From Bufo bufo (lineage: Eukaryota > Chordata > Amphibia > Anura > Bufonidae): a stretch of DNA of 64,000 nucleotides. Numbering within the stretch: the stretch's first letter is position 1; each line of letters opens with the position of its first letter. Of the stretch, positions 30,441 to 42,000 are shown piece by piece. Under the pieces are notes generated by a model. The model was not told the DNA's origin, did not search any database, and was given only the letters and a program-made list of their open reading frames with translations. The position numbers and the translations under genes were made by a program. Location: NCBI RefSeq assembly GCF_905171765.1, contig NC_053389.1, positions 747,349,146 through 747,413,145 on the forward strand. The letters are read 5' to 3'.

Positions 30441-31007
30441 ACATGAAAATAATGTATTTGCTGTAAATCGCTAGAGGGGCATAGTTTGAGACATTGACTT
30501 CACAAGAGATTGTTGTGGCAGGCCAAGGGTCAGCCACGTGATGATCGTTGCCTCATGTTCAGGTGAATGACGTCGACGGAGGAAAATGACAGAAGTCTGA
30601 GTTTAGTTCAAAACCTTGTCAGGACCCTAACATAATGTGTCCTGCATCCTTTATTTATACACAGTTCAAAAGGGTGTAACCCCTCAAAGTAAAACATGAT
30701 TGGTTTACAGACATTTCAATAATGGCTTTTGAATCCATCTATTGATTGGTTAGCATTTTACCAGTTTCACTTTAGCAAAAATGTGTTAACTAATGAGTTT
30801 AGATTTTTTAACAAGAGATGCAGATTTCGCTTAGTAGTACGTACAAACCTTATCTTATCTTAACACACACAGCTCACTCTTATAGGTTTTTTTAGCTTAT
30901 GCTTGTTCTTTTCCAAATGTCACCACGTTGTATCACGTATACAGAGAAAATGAAAACATCTTATGAATTTTATATCCACTTTCAGAAAAGCTGGATAATT
31001 TCCTTAA
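30441..31007. other. Unassigned, intron-like sequence
   Basis: AT-rich, non-repetitive-looking sequence with no recognised coding frame. It precedes a possible kinase-like terminal exon and could be intron, or captured flank inside a hAT. Confidence 0.4.
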
Positions 31008-31068
31008 CAAGATACAGAACAGCGGAGTTCAGCCACCTCTATTTGCTTACCGCTGTTTACTGCTTCAG

Positions 31069-31313
31069 AATTAAAATTGGGGCAACCAGCTTCAGCTTCC
31101 TATGATATGTATGCCTATGGAGTCCTTTTGTTATGGCTTTGCACAGGGAGCAAGAATGTTATGCACAATTCTGATAGAACTCCTGATCCTAAAATACTGG
31201 ACTTGGACTCCAAAGCAGAGGCTCTCCTGTCATGTCTTGTGTGCTGTGGAGATCGAATGCAGACGGAGCAGATAAAAACACATGAATATTTTCAACTTAC
31301 TGAAGCTGCCTGA
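31069..31313 (+). CDS. Possible terminal exon of an STK31-like kinase gene
   Basis: A frame runs from about 31008 to a TGA at 31313. It contains SELKLGQPASASYDMYAYGV, then LLLWLC, a pattern like protein-kinase subdomains VIII-IX, followed by LDLDSKAEALLSCLVCCGDRM. From memory this resembles the C-terminal end of STK31, a testis-enriched tudor/kinase protein. A pyrimidine-rich tract and AG precede the conserved part (TTTACTGCTTCAG, ending 31068), consistent with a splice acceptor, so the exon start is set there. No other exons were found in the window. It could be a true last exon, a captured exon or a retro-fragment; there is no poly(A) tail nearby. Confidence 0.4.
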
Positions 31314-31318
31314 TTTAA

Positions 31319-31418
31319 CCCCTTAAGGACCAGCGCTGTACATGTACGGCAGGCTGATCAGGCGGGTGCAGGAGCTGCGCCCGCCTGATCAGTGCAGGGG
31401 TCTGGCAGTCACTGATAA
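31319..31418. mobile_element. Small GC-rich insert between 38-bp direct repeats
   Basis: A 38-bp sequence (31281-31318) recurs at 31419-31456 with two differences. The 100 bp between begins CCCCTTAAGGACCAGCGCTG and contains an inverted pair around GCCTGATCAGG. Probably a short retroelement or MITE with an unusually long target duplication, or a local duplication. The first copy contains the stop of the kinase-like frame. Confidence 0.5.
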
Positions 31419-31639
31419 CATGAAAATTTTCAACTTACTGAAGCTGCTTGATTTAATTGTGAATAGATGGTAAAGACAAAGTCTGCTGGTGTGTTGTCAT
31501 TAGCGTATTCATTATGTTTGCTGCTGGACCCACGATGACGTAATTAGGTCCATACAGCAAAAGGAGGCCTACAATCACCCATCAATTTTACAGAAAAAAG
31601 CCTGTTTCACATAAAAAATTCAAACAATGAAAGGATAAT

Positions 31640-32178
31640 GGAATTCGGTTCATTCGGTTATTGTTCTGACGGATCAGAGGAAGAGCAAAATAATCAGTGA
31701 TGTCATCACAAACTTACTGCTGACACCCTCTCCACTCGGGGGGCTCTACTTGTATAAGCATTTATTTAATTGAACAGGTTCTGTAGACATCTAGGTGGAA
31801 TCAGCTGTCGACGGTGTAAAAGGAGTGAGCATCTTCGTGGTGCTAACATCGACCTGTAAGACTCAGTTCACACTTGAGTTATTTGGTCAGTTTTGGCCCT
31901 GTGACTGCCCAAATAAGTGAAGTGTGCAGTGATTCTAAGAACGACGCCTGTCATCTGCCTGTTATACGGACTCATAGTATTATTTCACTACCAAAGCAGA
32001 CTCCCTATACGTGTTACTGCAAGGCACAACGTTCTACACCACTATAAAGGCTCTTTGCAGCCAGGAAAAAGCCGTTTTTTAATGTACTTCGCCACAAATT
32101 TATTCCGAACAAACCAAATTTTTCCAAAGAAATTAGCCGAACCGGCAAATCAAATTTTTGAATAATTCCCTCATCTCT
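31640..32178 (+). mobile_element. hAT terminus of the hAT-B family (possible end of hAT-D)
   Basis: It matches, in inverted orientation, the left terminal region of hAT-B (11315-12440), including TTATTGTTCTGACGGATCAG, CACCCTCTCCACTC and the end ATTCCCTCATCTCTA. It lacks the MITE found at 11568-12116, so it serves as the empty site. Whether it belongs to the same copy as 25369-30440 cannot be proven. Confidence 0.7.
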
Positions 32179-32287
32179 ACTTATATGTGCAACTAAGCAT
32201 CCAGTGAAAGAAAGAGCAAACTCAGCTATATGTATCACCTAATTAACAGCAGCCTGTGGAATAGCTGTGCAGACTAACATATGTATG

Positions 32288-33406
32288 TGCAGCACGCCAG
32301 ACCTGCAGGGTATTGCGATTGTGAGGTCACGGTTAACGGCAAGCGAGGGTTACTCACAGTTCTGTAGGGAAACCCTGGGCAGGCATACAGCAGTGAAGGA
32401 GAGGCTGGCACAGGAGTCCTCTGGGGCACACTCTGTATTTAGGGACCAGGCCTGGTGGTGGATGAGGTGCCCTGGATGTTGCAGGTGTTTTATGTGCCTG
32501 GGGCAAGGTCCCTTTAAGGTTCGTGACGCCAGTGCCTGTAACGGTGGCACACCGATTGGTAGTATTAAATAAGTAAGGTACACAGATGGTATGGTGAACC
32601 AAACTTTGCTTTACTGGAATCAGTTCAACTTTATACAGTTGGATGTCAACTCAGTTCCACATATCAGATACAGTTCACAAGCAGGCTTTCACAATTATGG
32701 CAGGTATACTATTTCCTTGCAAGATACTCAGAGGGTAAACAACAACACACTCAGAATCAGGCTGTACCGTCTCCTCGGAGATAGTGTACACTGTTCCTTA
32801 GAACTCCTGTCTGGTTTTTATCCCAAGGCCCGGATACCTCAATGCTGGCTTTTATCCTTGGTAACAATCTTCCTAAGGTACTCATCCTTGCTTTACATTA
32901 CTACTCCTTCTGCCCTTCAGCTTACTTGTACTAGCTGGACATGTTGGGAACTGCAGGTTTTCTCCCAGGAGGCAAACTTCTTCCCCTGGGGTGAATCTTC
33001 TGAGCTAACCATGGCTCTCTTGATCAGCAGGTAGGCTAGGATCCCTCTACTAGCTTCCTGGTAACAACTAGAAGCCTGGGCTGTCTAGCTGCATGTCAGG
33101 AGAAGGCTCTGGCTTGTGCCTTCTAACTTGTCTCTGCAGACTCCTGACCCTGAACTCCCTCTCCCTGTCTGGGCCTGGACCTTTATATTAGGGGTTCTCT
33201 AACTCCCTCTAACGTCTGGGATGACTATCTGCATCAAACTAGGCCTGCTATTGCATATTACAGGGGAACATTGCATACAAAAAATACATTATAAAATACA
33301 TAAGATGCACAATTAAATATAACATTCCTGTCCCTTGTGAGGAGGAGTAACGCACACACCAATTGACCCTTGTGTAGTGCCCACGCCTATCTAGTGGGAC
33401 ACTACA
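32288..33406 (-). mobile_element. Solo LTR with 4-bp target duplication
   Basis: The plus-strand ends are TGCAGCACGCC and GGACACTACA; TATG flanks both sides (32284-32287, 33407-33410). On the minus strand it starts TGTAGTGTCCCACTAG, a common form of LTR start. About 1119 bp with no protein domains. The family is unresolved and the orientation is tentative. Confidence 0.55.
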
Positions 33407-33419
33407 TATGTGTGATTAA

Positions 33420-34411
33420 GGCTGCGTTCACACGGGCGAGATTTCCGCGCGGGTGCAATGCGGTAGGTGAACGCATTGCACCCGCACTGAATCTGGACCC
33501 ATTCATTTCAATGGGGCTGTTCAGATGAGCGATGATTTTCACGCATCACTTATGCGTTGCGTGAAAATCGCAGCATGCTCTATATTCTGCGTTTTTTTAA
33601 CGCAACGCAGGCCCCATAGAAGTGAATGGGGTTGCGTGAAAATCGCATGCATCCGCAAGCAAGTGCGGATGCGGTGCGATTTTCACGCACGGTTGCTAGG
33701 TGACAGTCTATTCACTGTATTATTCTCCCTTATAACATGGTTATAAGGGAAAATAATAGCATTCTGATTACAGAATGCATAGTAGGTGATCAGTTGAGGG
33801 TTAAAAAAAATAAAAAAAATTAACTCACCTTCTCCGTTTGTTCGCGTAAGTCCCGGTCTCTTCTTTACTTCTCAAAAGATGAACTATGGGCTAAAGGACC
33901 TTTGATGACGTAAGATCACATGCTCCAATCACATGGTCCATCACCGTGGTGATGGACCCTGTGATTGGAGCATGTGATCTGACGTCACCAAAGGTCCTTT
34001 AGCCCATAGTTCATCTTTTTAAAGAACTGAAGACCGGGAGAACTACGCGAACAAGAGGAGAAGGTGAGTTAATTTTTTTTATTTTTTAACCCTCAATTGA
34101 TCACCTACTATGCATTCTGTAATCAGAATGCTATTATTTTCCCTTATAACCATGTTATAAGGGAAAATAATAACATCTACACAACACCGAACCCAAACCT
34201 GAACTTCTGTGAAGAAGTTCGGGTCTGGGTACCACAGTCGGTTTTTTATCACGCGCGTGCAAAACACATTGCACACGCGCGATAAAAACTGAACATCGGA
34301 ACGCAATCGCAGTCAAAACTGACTGCAATTGCATTCCTACTCGCGCGGGTTTGCCGCAACACACCGGGACGCATCCGGGACTAATCCGGACACGCTCGTG
34401 TGAACCCAGCC
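33420..34411. mobile_element. Palindromic MITE, 992 bp, TAA duplication
   Basis: The ends are GGCTGCGTTCACACGGGCG and the near-inverse CGTGTGAACCCAGCC; TAA flanks at 33417-33419 and 34412-34414. The arms from about 33730 and 34180 pair over more than 200 bp around a centre near 33942 (CCATCACCGTGGTGATGG), so the RNA or single strand would form a very long hairpin. Confidence 0.85.
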
Positions 34412-34590
34412 TAATAGTGTCAGTAGCTCAGGTGACTCTATACGTAATCACCAGTAATAATTAGCACTGCTCTATACATGGTGAAAAGTTAGCAGTGTCA
34501 GTTGATGGCTCTACACATTAGCAGTAATAGCCGGTTGTCTGTATGCACAAGACAGTGGTGACTGATCGGTCTCTAGTCTGTACAGGATAA

Positions 34591-35066
34591 AGCTACTTTC
34601 ACACTAGCGTTCAGAGCGGGTCCGTCTGATGTCTGCACAGACGGATACGCCCCTATAATGCAGACGTTTGTATCCGTTCAGAACGGATCCGTCTGCATTA
34701 TAGTTTAAAAAAAAAACTAAGTCTGAAAGTAGCCTGAACGGATCCGTCCAGACTTTACATTGAAAGTCAATGGGGGACGGATCCGTTTGAAGATTGAGCC
34801 ATATGGTGTCATCTTCAAGCGGATCCGTCCTCATTGACTTCCATTGTAAGGTCGGACAGATCCGCTTGCCTCCGCACGGCCAGCAGCGTTCAGGTGTCCG
34901 CTCGCTGAGCGGAGCGGAGGCTGAGCGCTGGCAGACTGATGCATTCTCAGCGGATCCGCCTCCACTGAGAATGCATTAGGGCCGGACGGCTGCGTTCAGG
35001 GCCGCTTGTGAGCCCCTTCAAACGGAGCTTACGAGCGGACACCCGAACGCAGGTGTGAAAGTAGCC
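34591..35066. mobile_element. Palindromic MITE, 476 bp, TAA duplication
   Basis: The ends are AGCTACTTTCACACTAGCG and GTGTGAAAGTAGCC; TAA flanks at 34588-34590 and 35067-35069. The body repeats ACGGATCCGT-type motifs in both orientations. Only about 10 bp separates it from the next MITE. Confidence 0.85.
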
Positions 35067-35079
35067 TAAGTATCATTAA

Positions 35080-37216
35080 GGCCTCATGCACACGACCGTA
35101 TTTTTTTGCGGTCCGCAAAACGGGGTTCCGTTTTCCCGTGATCCGTGACCGTTTTTTCGTCCGTGGGTCTTCCTTGATTTTTGGAGGATCCACGGACATG
35201 AAAAAAAAGTCGTTTTGGTGTCCGCCTGGCCGTGCGGAGCCAAACGGATACGTCCTGAATTACAATGCAAGTCAATGGGGACGGATCCGTTTGACGTTGA
35301 CACAATATGGTGCAATTTCAAACGGATCCGTCCCCATTGACTTTCAATGTAAAGTCAGGAGTTAATATACCATAGGATCGGAGTTTTCTCCAATCCGATG
35401 GTATATTTTAACTTGAAGCGTCCCCATCACCATGGGAACGCCTCTATGTTAGAATATACTGTCGGATATGAGTTAGATCGTGAAACCTCATTTCCGACAG
35501 TATATTCTAACACAGAGGCGTTCCCATGGTGATGGGGACGCTTCTAGTTAGAATATACTACAAACTGTGTACATGACTGCCCCCTGCTGCCTAGCAGCAT
35601 CCGATCTCTTACATGGGGCCGTGATCAGCACAATTAACCCCTCAGGTGCCGCACCTGAAGGGGTTAATTGTACTATCATATCCCCCTGTAAGAGATCAGG
35701 GCTGCCAGGCAGCAGGGGGCAGACCCCCCCCCTCCCCAGTTTGAATATCATTGGTGGCCAGTGCGGCCCCCCCCCCCTTCCATTGTAATAATTCGTTAGT
35801 GGCAAATTTCCCCCCCCCCCCCGCCCCCCCTTCCTCCCTCTATTGTAATAATTCGTTGGTGGCACAGTGTGCGCCCCCCCCCTTCCTCCCTCTATTGTAA
35901 TAATTCGTTGGTGGCACAGTGTGCGCCCCCCATTGGCCCCCCCCTCCCTCTATAGCATTAACAACATTGGTGGCCAGTGTGCGGCCTCCCATCTCCCCCC
36001 CCCCCCCCCCCGATCATTGGTGGCAGCGGGTTACTAGCAATAGTACAATAGTAAAAGATTCATACTTACCTGGGAGCTGCGATGTTCGTGTCCGGCCGGG
36101 AGCTCCTCATACTGGGAAGTGACAGTTCATTTAGCAATGCGCCGCACAGACCTGTCACTTACCAGTAGGTGGAGCTCCCGGCCGGACACGAACATCGCAG
36201 CAGCAGGTAAGTATCAATCTTCTACTATTGTACTATTGCTAAGTAACCATGGCAACCAGGACTGTAGTAGCGTCCTGGTTGCCATGGTTACCGATCGGAG
36301 CCCCAGCGATTAAACTGGGACTCCGATCGGAACTCCGCTGCCACCAATGATGGGGGGGGGGGGGAGATGGGAGGCCGCACACTGGCCACCAATGTTGTTA
36401 ATGCTATAGAGGGAGGGGGGGCCGATGGGGGGCGCACACTGTGCCACCAACGAATTATTACAATAGAGGGAGGGGGTGGGGGGCGCACACTGTGCCACCA
36501 ACGAATTATTACAATAGAGGGAGGGGGGGGCCGCACTGGCCACCAACCTATTATTACAATAGAGGGGGGGGGGGCCGCACTGGCCACCAATGATATTCAA
36601 ACTGGGGAGGGGGGGGAGGGGCTGCCCCCTGCTGCCTGGCAGCCCTGATCTCTTACAGGGGGCCGTGATCAGCACAATTAACCCCTTCAGGTGCGGCACC
36701 TGAAGGGGTTAATTGTGCTGATCACGGCCCCCTGTAAGAGATCGGGTGCTGCCAGGCAGCAGGGGGCAGTCTTGTACACAGTTTGTAGTGTATTCTAACT
36801 AGAAGCGTCCCCATCACAGTGGGAACGCTTCTGTGTTAGAATATACTGTCGGTTCTGAGTTTTCACGAAGTGAAAACTCAGCTTGGAAAAAGCTTTTATG
36901 CAGACGGATCTTCGGATCCGTCTGTCTAAAAACTAACCTACGGCCACGGATCACGGACACGGATGCCAATCTTGTGTGCATCCGTGTTCTTTCACGGACC
37001 CATTGACTTGAATGGGTCCGTGAACCGTTGGCCGTGAAAAAAATAGGACAGGTCATATTTTTTTCACGGCCAGGAAACACGGATCACGGATGCGGCTGCA
37101 AAACGGTGCATTTTCCGATTTTTCCACGGACCCATTGAAAGTCAATGGGTCCGCGAAAAAAAACGGAAAACGGCACAACGGCCACGGGTGCACACAACGG
37201 TCGTGTGCATGAGGCC
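35080..37216. mobile_element. Large palindromic MITE-like element, 2.1 kb, TAA duplication
   Basis: The ends are GGCCTCATGCACACGACCG and CGGTCGTGTGCATGAGGCC, perfect inverted copies; TAA flanks at 35077-35079 and 37217-37219. It contains nested palindromes: arms at about 35580-36050 and 36330-36780 pair around a centre near 36190-36290, with G/C homopolymer tracts and ATAATTCGTTGGTGGC repeats. Open frames inside come from the repeats and are not genes. Confidence 0.85.
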
Positions 37217-37276
37217 TAATTTGTATTTAAAGGCAATCCTGTCAAATTGTGTCAGTTTATATATAGTACATTGTAA

Positions 37277-38085
37277 CTAGAGATGAGCAAAGTTTAGAAA
37301 AATTCGATTCGGTAGCATTACCGAATTTCAACAAAAAATTTCATTTGTTACGAATTAATTAATCTCGGATCGCTATGTTAAAACAATATTTAGCCAATCA
37401 ATGGGACCATTTTTAACCGCCGCCTAGTCAAAAGTGCACCTGTCTAACATCCGTTAAAATAGACAGTCCTTTTAAAGCGAGTCAGTCAGTACTTCTGACA
37501 ATGCTAAACTGCTGACAACACTAGCTTTTGTGGACCTTTTCTCATTAGTAGTGTGAATATGAAGTTTATTCTGCCAGATTTTTTTTATCAATTTCCTAGG
37601 AAATAGAGATTCACTGTGAAGTACAGTGGCGTACCTCTAATATAGGCAGACCACGTAGCTGCTATGGGGCCCATTGGAGAAGGGGGCCAGAAGAGGATGG
37701 AAGGCCCCACCCCTTGATTATACTACCACAACAATAGCTGCTGCTTGAGTCCCCACCTGGTACTGTACTCAGGGCCCCCGTTCCACTTACAAACTTTGTG
37801 TATGTTCCCGCTGCCACAGTTACAGACAGTCCCTACTGGAACTCGAAGAGAGAGCTCTCTCTGAGCATTGAACTGGTCGACAGATACAGAAGCCAGCCAG
37901 CGGGAGTGAAGACTGCTCCCATGTGTGACACCACGCTGGTCCTGCCTGGCTCAGTGAAGGCTGACTGCCGGACAGTACTCTGCCTGGTGCACACCAGGCA
38001 TCAGAAGCAAGCAGAGTTCATGGCAGGGTGGGGGTCTTCTTCAATAAAAAAAAAAAAAAAATTATTAATTGAATACATTTAAAAA
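37277..38085. other. Degraded hAT-like termini, otherwise unassigned
   Basis: CTAGAGATGAGCAAAG at 37278 resembles a hAT end, and CAGTGGCGTACCTC at 37624 resembles the start of another non-autonomous hAT. Neither partner end was found. A poly(A) run at 38046-38060 and no coding sequence. Reported only as probable fragments. Confidence 0.35.
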
Positions 38086-38271
38086 AAATAAATAAAGTTC
38101 AAGGCATTTACATACTACTTGATTCCTTAAAATATAAGCAGGATTTGTATGTTACAATCTGGATACAAATGTAGATTTCTAGCATTTTTATATATTTCTA
38201 ATTTAGGAATTAATTGTAACTAGTTGCGAATCGATATATACAGTATATCACTATACACGCACACACTGTCC

Positions 38272-38466
38272 TCAATATACGGTAAGTATCAGTGTATGCT
38301 GACGTACACCTATCACATCAATGGCATGTGGTGCTCTGCAGTTTCCATGTCCCCTATTTGCAATGGTGTCATCTGTCCACTCAGAATAGACTTTCATCAC
38401 AGCAGCACGAGAACAGTTCACAAACTGTGTAGTTTCAGAAACAGTCACCTTTGGCCCAAAAGCCAA
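38272..38466 (-). pseudogene. Tc1 transposase N-terminal relic
   Basis: The minus frame reads VTVSETTQFVNCSRAAVMKV then YSEWTDD, the first helix-turn-helix domain of Tc1-like transposases (SETA..vgcSR..V...Y..W). The rest of the gene is not recognisable before the hAT-A boundary. Confidence 0.5.
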
Positions 38467-39040
38467 TAATGATCCATTTTACAACTCTGATAAATGGCCC
38501 CTTTTACCCATGACAGCAACGAGGGATATGTGTGCAGACCTCCTCTCACACTCCTTATATACCAACCAACCAGCTCACCACATATGACTTCCTTCATGAG
38601 CTACATGAGCTACACGCTGACTCGACCATGTAGTTAATAAAAACTTTGTAACTAGTATACACAGAAATTGTGATTTTTGAAACACAAAATATTCCAGAAA
38701 GGGATCATTTGACTTAAAAAAATAACATCTCTAAGGAACATGAATAGAGTTGAGCGAACACCTGGATGTTCGGGTTCGAGAAGTTCGGCCGAACTTCACG
38801 GAAATGTTCGGGTTCGGGATCCGAACCCGACCCGAACTTCGTCCCGAACCCGAACCCCATTGAAGTCAATGGGGACCAGAACTTTTGGGCACTAAAAAGG
38901 CTGTAAAACAGCCCAGGAAAGAGCTAGAGGGCTGCAAAAGGCAGCAACATGTAGGTAAATCCCCTGCAAACAAATGTGGATAGGGAAATGAATTAAAATA
39001 AAAATTACAAAAATAAAAATGACCCAATATCAATTGGACA

Positions 39041-42000
39041 GAGGTCGCATAGCAGAGAATCTGGCTTCATGTCAGCAGAGAATCAGTCTCTTCATGCCAT
39101 AGCAAAGAATCTGGCTTCATGTCAGCACAGAATCAGTCTCTTCATGCCATAGCAGAGAATCGGGCTTCATGTCGGCACAGAATCAGTCTTCATGTCATAG
39201 CAGAGAATCAGGCTTCACGTCACACATCACTGGAACAGGCCACTGTCACACATTTAGGCCCCGGCACGCAGACAGAGGAGAGCGGTCCCGTAACAGAGAA
39301 TCTGGCCTTATGTCAGCGCAGAATCTGTCTTCATGTCATAGCAGAGAATCAGGCTTCACGTCACCCACCACTGGAACAGGCCACTGTCACACATTTAGGC
39401 CCCGACACCCAGACAGAGGAGAGAGGTCCCTTAACAGAGAATCTGGCCTTATGTCAGCACAGAATCTGTCTTCATGTCATAGCAGAGAATCAGGCATCAC
39501 GTCACCCACCACTGGAACAGGCCACTGTCACACATTTAGGCCCAGGCACCCAGACAGAGGAGAGAGGTCCTGTAACAGAGAATCTGGCCTTATGTCAGCA
39601 CAGAATCTGTCTTCATGTCATAGCAGAGAATCAGGCATCACGTCACCCACCACTGGAACAGGCCACTGTCACACATTTAGGCCCAGGCACCCAGGCAGAG
39701 GAGAGAGGTCCTGTAACAGAGAATCTGGCCTTATGTCAGCGCAGAATCAGTCTTCATGTTATAGCAGAGAATCAGGCTTCACGTCACCCACCACTGGAAC
39801 AGGCCACTGTCACATATTTAGGCCAAGGCACCCAGGCAGAGGAGAGAGGTCGCGTAACAGAGAATCTGGCTTCATGTCAGCACAGAATAAGTCTTCATGT
39901 CATAGCAGAGAATCAGGCATCACGTCACCCACCACAGGAACAGGCCACTGTCACACATTTAGGCCCAGGCACCCAGGCAGAGGAGAGAGGTCCTGTAACA
40001 GAGAATCTGGCCTTATGTCAGCGCAGAATCAGTCTTCATGTCATAGCAGAGAATCAGGCTTCACGTCACCCACCACTGGAACAGGCCACTGTCACACATT
40101 TAGGCCCAGGCACCCAGGCAGAGGAGAGAGGTCCCGTAACAGAGAATCTGGCCTTATGTCAGCGCAGAATCTGTCTTCATGTCATAGCAGAGAATCAGGC
40201 TTCACGTCACCCACCACTGGAACAGGCCACTGTCACACATTTAGGCCCCGACACCCAGACAGAGGAGAGAGGTCCCTTAACAGAGAATCTGGCCTTATGT
40301 CAGCACAGAATCTGTCTTCATGTCATAGCAGAGAATCAGGCATCACGTCACCCACCACTGGAACAGGCCACTGTCACACATTTAGGCCCAGGCACCCAGA
40401 CAGAGGAGAGAGGTCCTGTAACAGAGAATCTGGCCTTATGTCAGCACAGAATCTGTCTTCATGTCATAGCAGAGAATCAGGCATCACGTCACCCACCACT
40501 GGAACAGGCCACTGTCACACATTTAGGCCCAGGCACCCAGGCAGAGGAGAGAGGTCCTGTAACAGAGAATCTGGCCTTATGTCAGCGCAGAATCAGTCTT
40601 CATGTTATAGCAGAGAATCAGGCTTCACGTCACCCACCACTGGAACAGGCCACTGTCACATATTTAGGCCAAGGCACCCAGGCAGAGGAGAGAGGTCGCG
40701 TAACAGAGAATCTGGCTTCATGTCAGCACAGAATAAGTCTTCATGTCATAGCAGAGAATCAGGCATCACGTCACCCACCACAGGAACAGGCCACTGTCAC
40801 ACATTTAGGCCCAGGCACCCAGGCAGAGGAGAGAGGTCCTGTAACAGAGAATCTGGCCTTATGTCAGCGCAGAATCAGTCTTCATGTCATAGCAGAGAAT
40901 CAGGCTTCACGTCACCCACCACTGGAACAGGCCACTGTCACACATTTAGGCCCAGGCACCCAGGCAGAGGAGAGAGGTCCCGTAACAGAGAATCTGGCCT
41001 TATGTCAGCACAGAATCTGTCTTCATGTCATAGCAGAGAATCAGGCTTCACGTCACCCACCACTGGAACAGGCCACTGTCACATATTTAGGCCCAGGCAC
41101 CCAGGCAGAGGAGAGAGGTCGCGTAACAGAGAATCTGGCTTCATGTCAGCAGTCAGCACAGAATAAGTCTTCATGTCATAGCAGAGAATCAGGCATCACG
41201 TCACCCACCACTGGAACAGGCCACTGTCACACATTTAGGCCCAGGCACCCAGGCAGAGGAGAGAGGTCCCGTAACAGAGAATCTGGCCTTATGTCAGCGC
41301 AGAATCAGTCTTCATGTCATAGCAGAAAATCAGGCTTCACGTCACCCACCACTGGAACAGGCCACTGTCACACATTTAGGCCCCGGCACCCAGACAGAGG
41401 AGAGCGGTCCCGTAACAGAGAATCTGGCCTTATGTCAGCGCAGAATCAGTCTTCATGTCATAGCAGAGTATCAGGCTTCACGTCACCCACCACTGGAACA
41501 GGCCACTGTCACACATTTAGGCCCAGGCACCCAGGCAGAGGAGAGAGGTCCTGTAACAGAGAATCTGGCCTTATGTCAGCGCAGAATCAGTCTTCATGTC
41601 ATAGCAGAGAATCAGGCTTCACGTCACCCACCACTGGAACAGGCCACTGTCACATATTTAGGCCCAGGCACCCAGGCAGAGGAGAGAGGTCGCGTAACAG
41701 AGAATCTGGCTTCATGTCAGCAGTCAGCACATATTAAGTCTTCATGTCATAGCAGAGAATCAAGCATCACGTCACCCACCACTGGAACAGGCCACTGTCA
41801 CACATTTAGGCCCAGGCACCCAGGCAGAGGAGAGAGGTCCCGTAACAGTGAATCTGGCCTTATGTCAGCACAGAATCTGTCTTCATGTCATAGCAGAGAA
41901 TCAGGCATCACGTCACCCACCACAGGAACAGGCCACTGTCACACATTTAGGCCCAGGCACCCAGGCAGAGGAGAGAGGTCCCGTAACAGTGAATCTGGCC

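Noticed and set aside
25369..32178. One single intact hAT-D element
   Set aside because: The outer ends do not give matching 8-bp duplications and the middle lacks most of the transposase, so the two ends may belong to different copies.
35548..36699. Proline-rich open frames on both strands (PPPSIVIIRWWHSV repeats)
   Set aside because: They are translations of the arms of the palindromic MITE, mirror images of each other, with homopolymer tracts.
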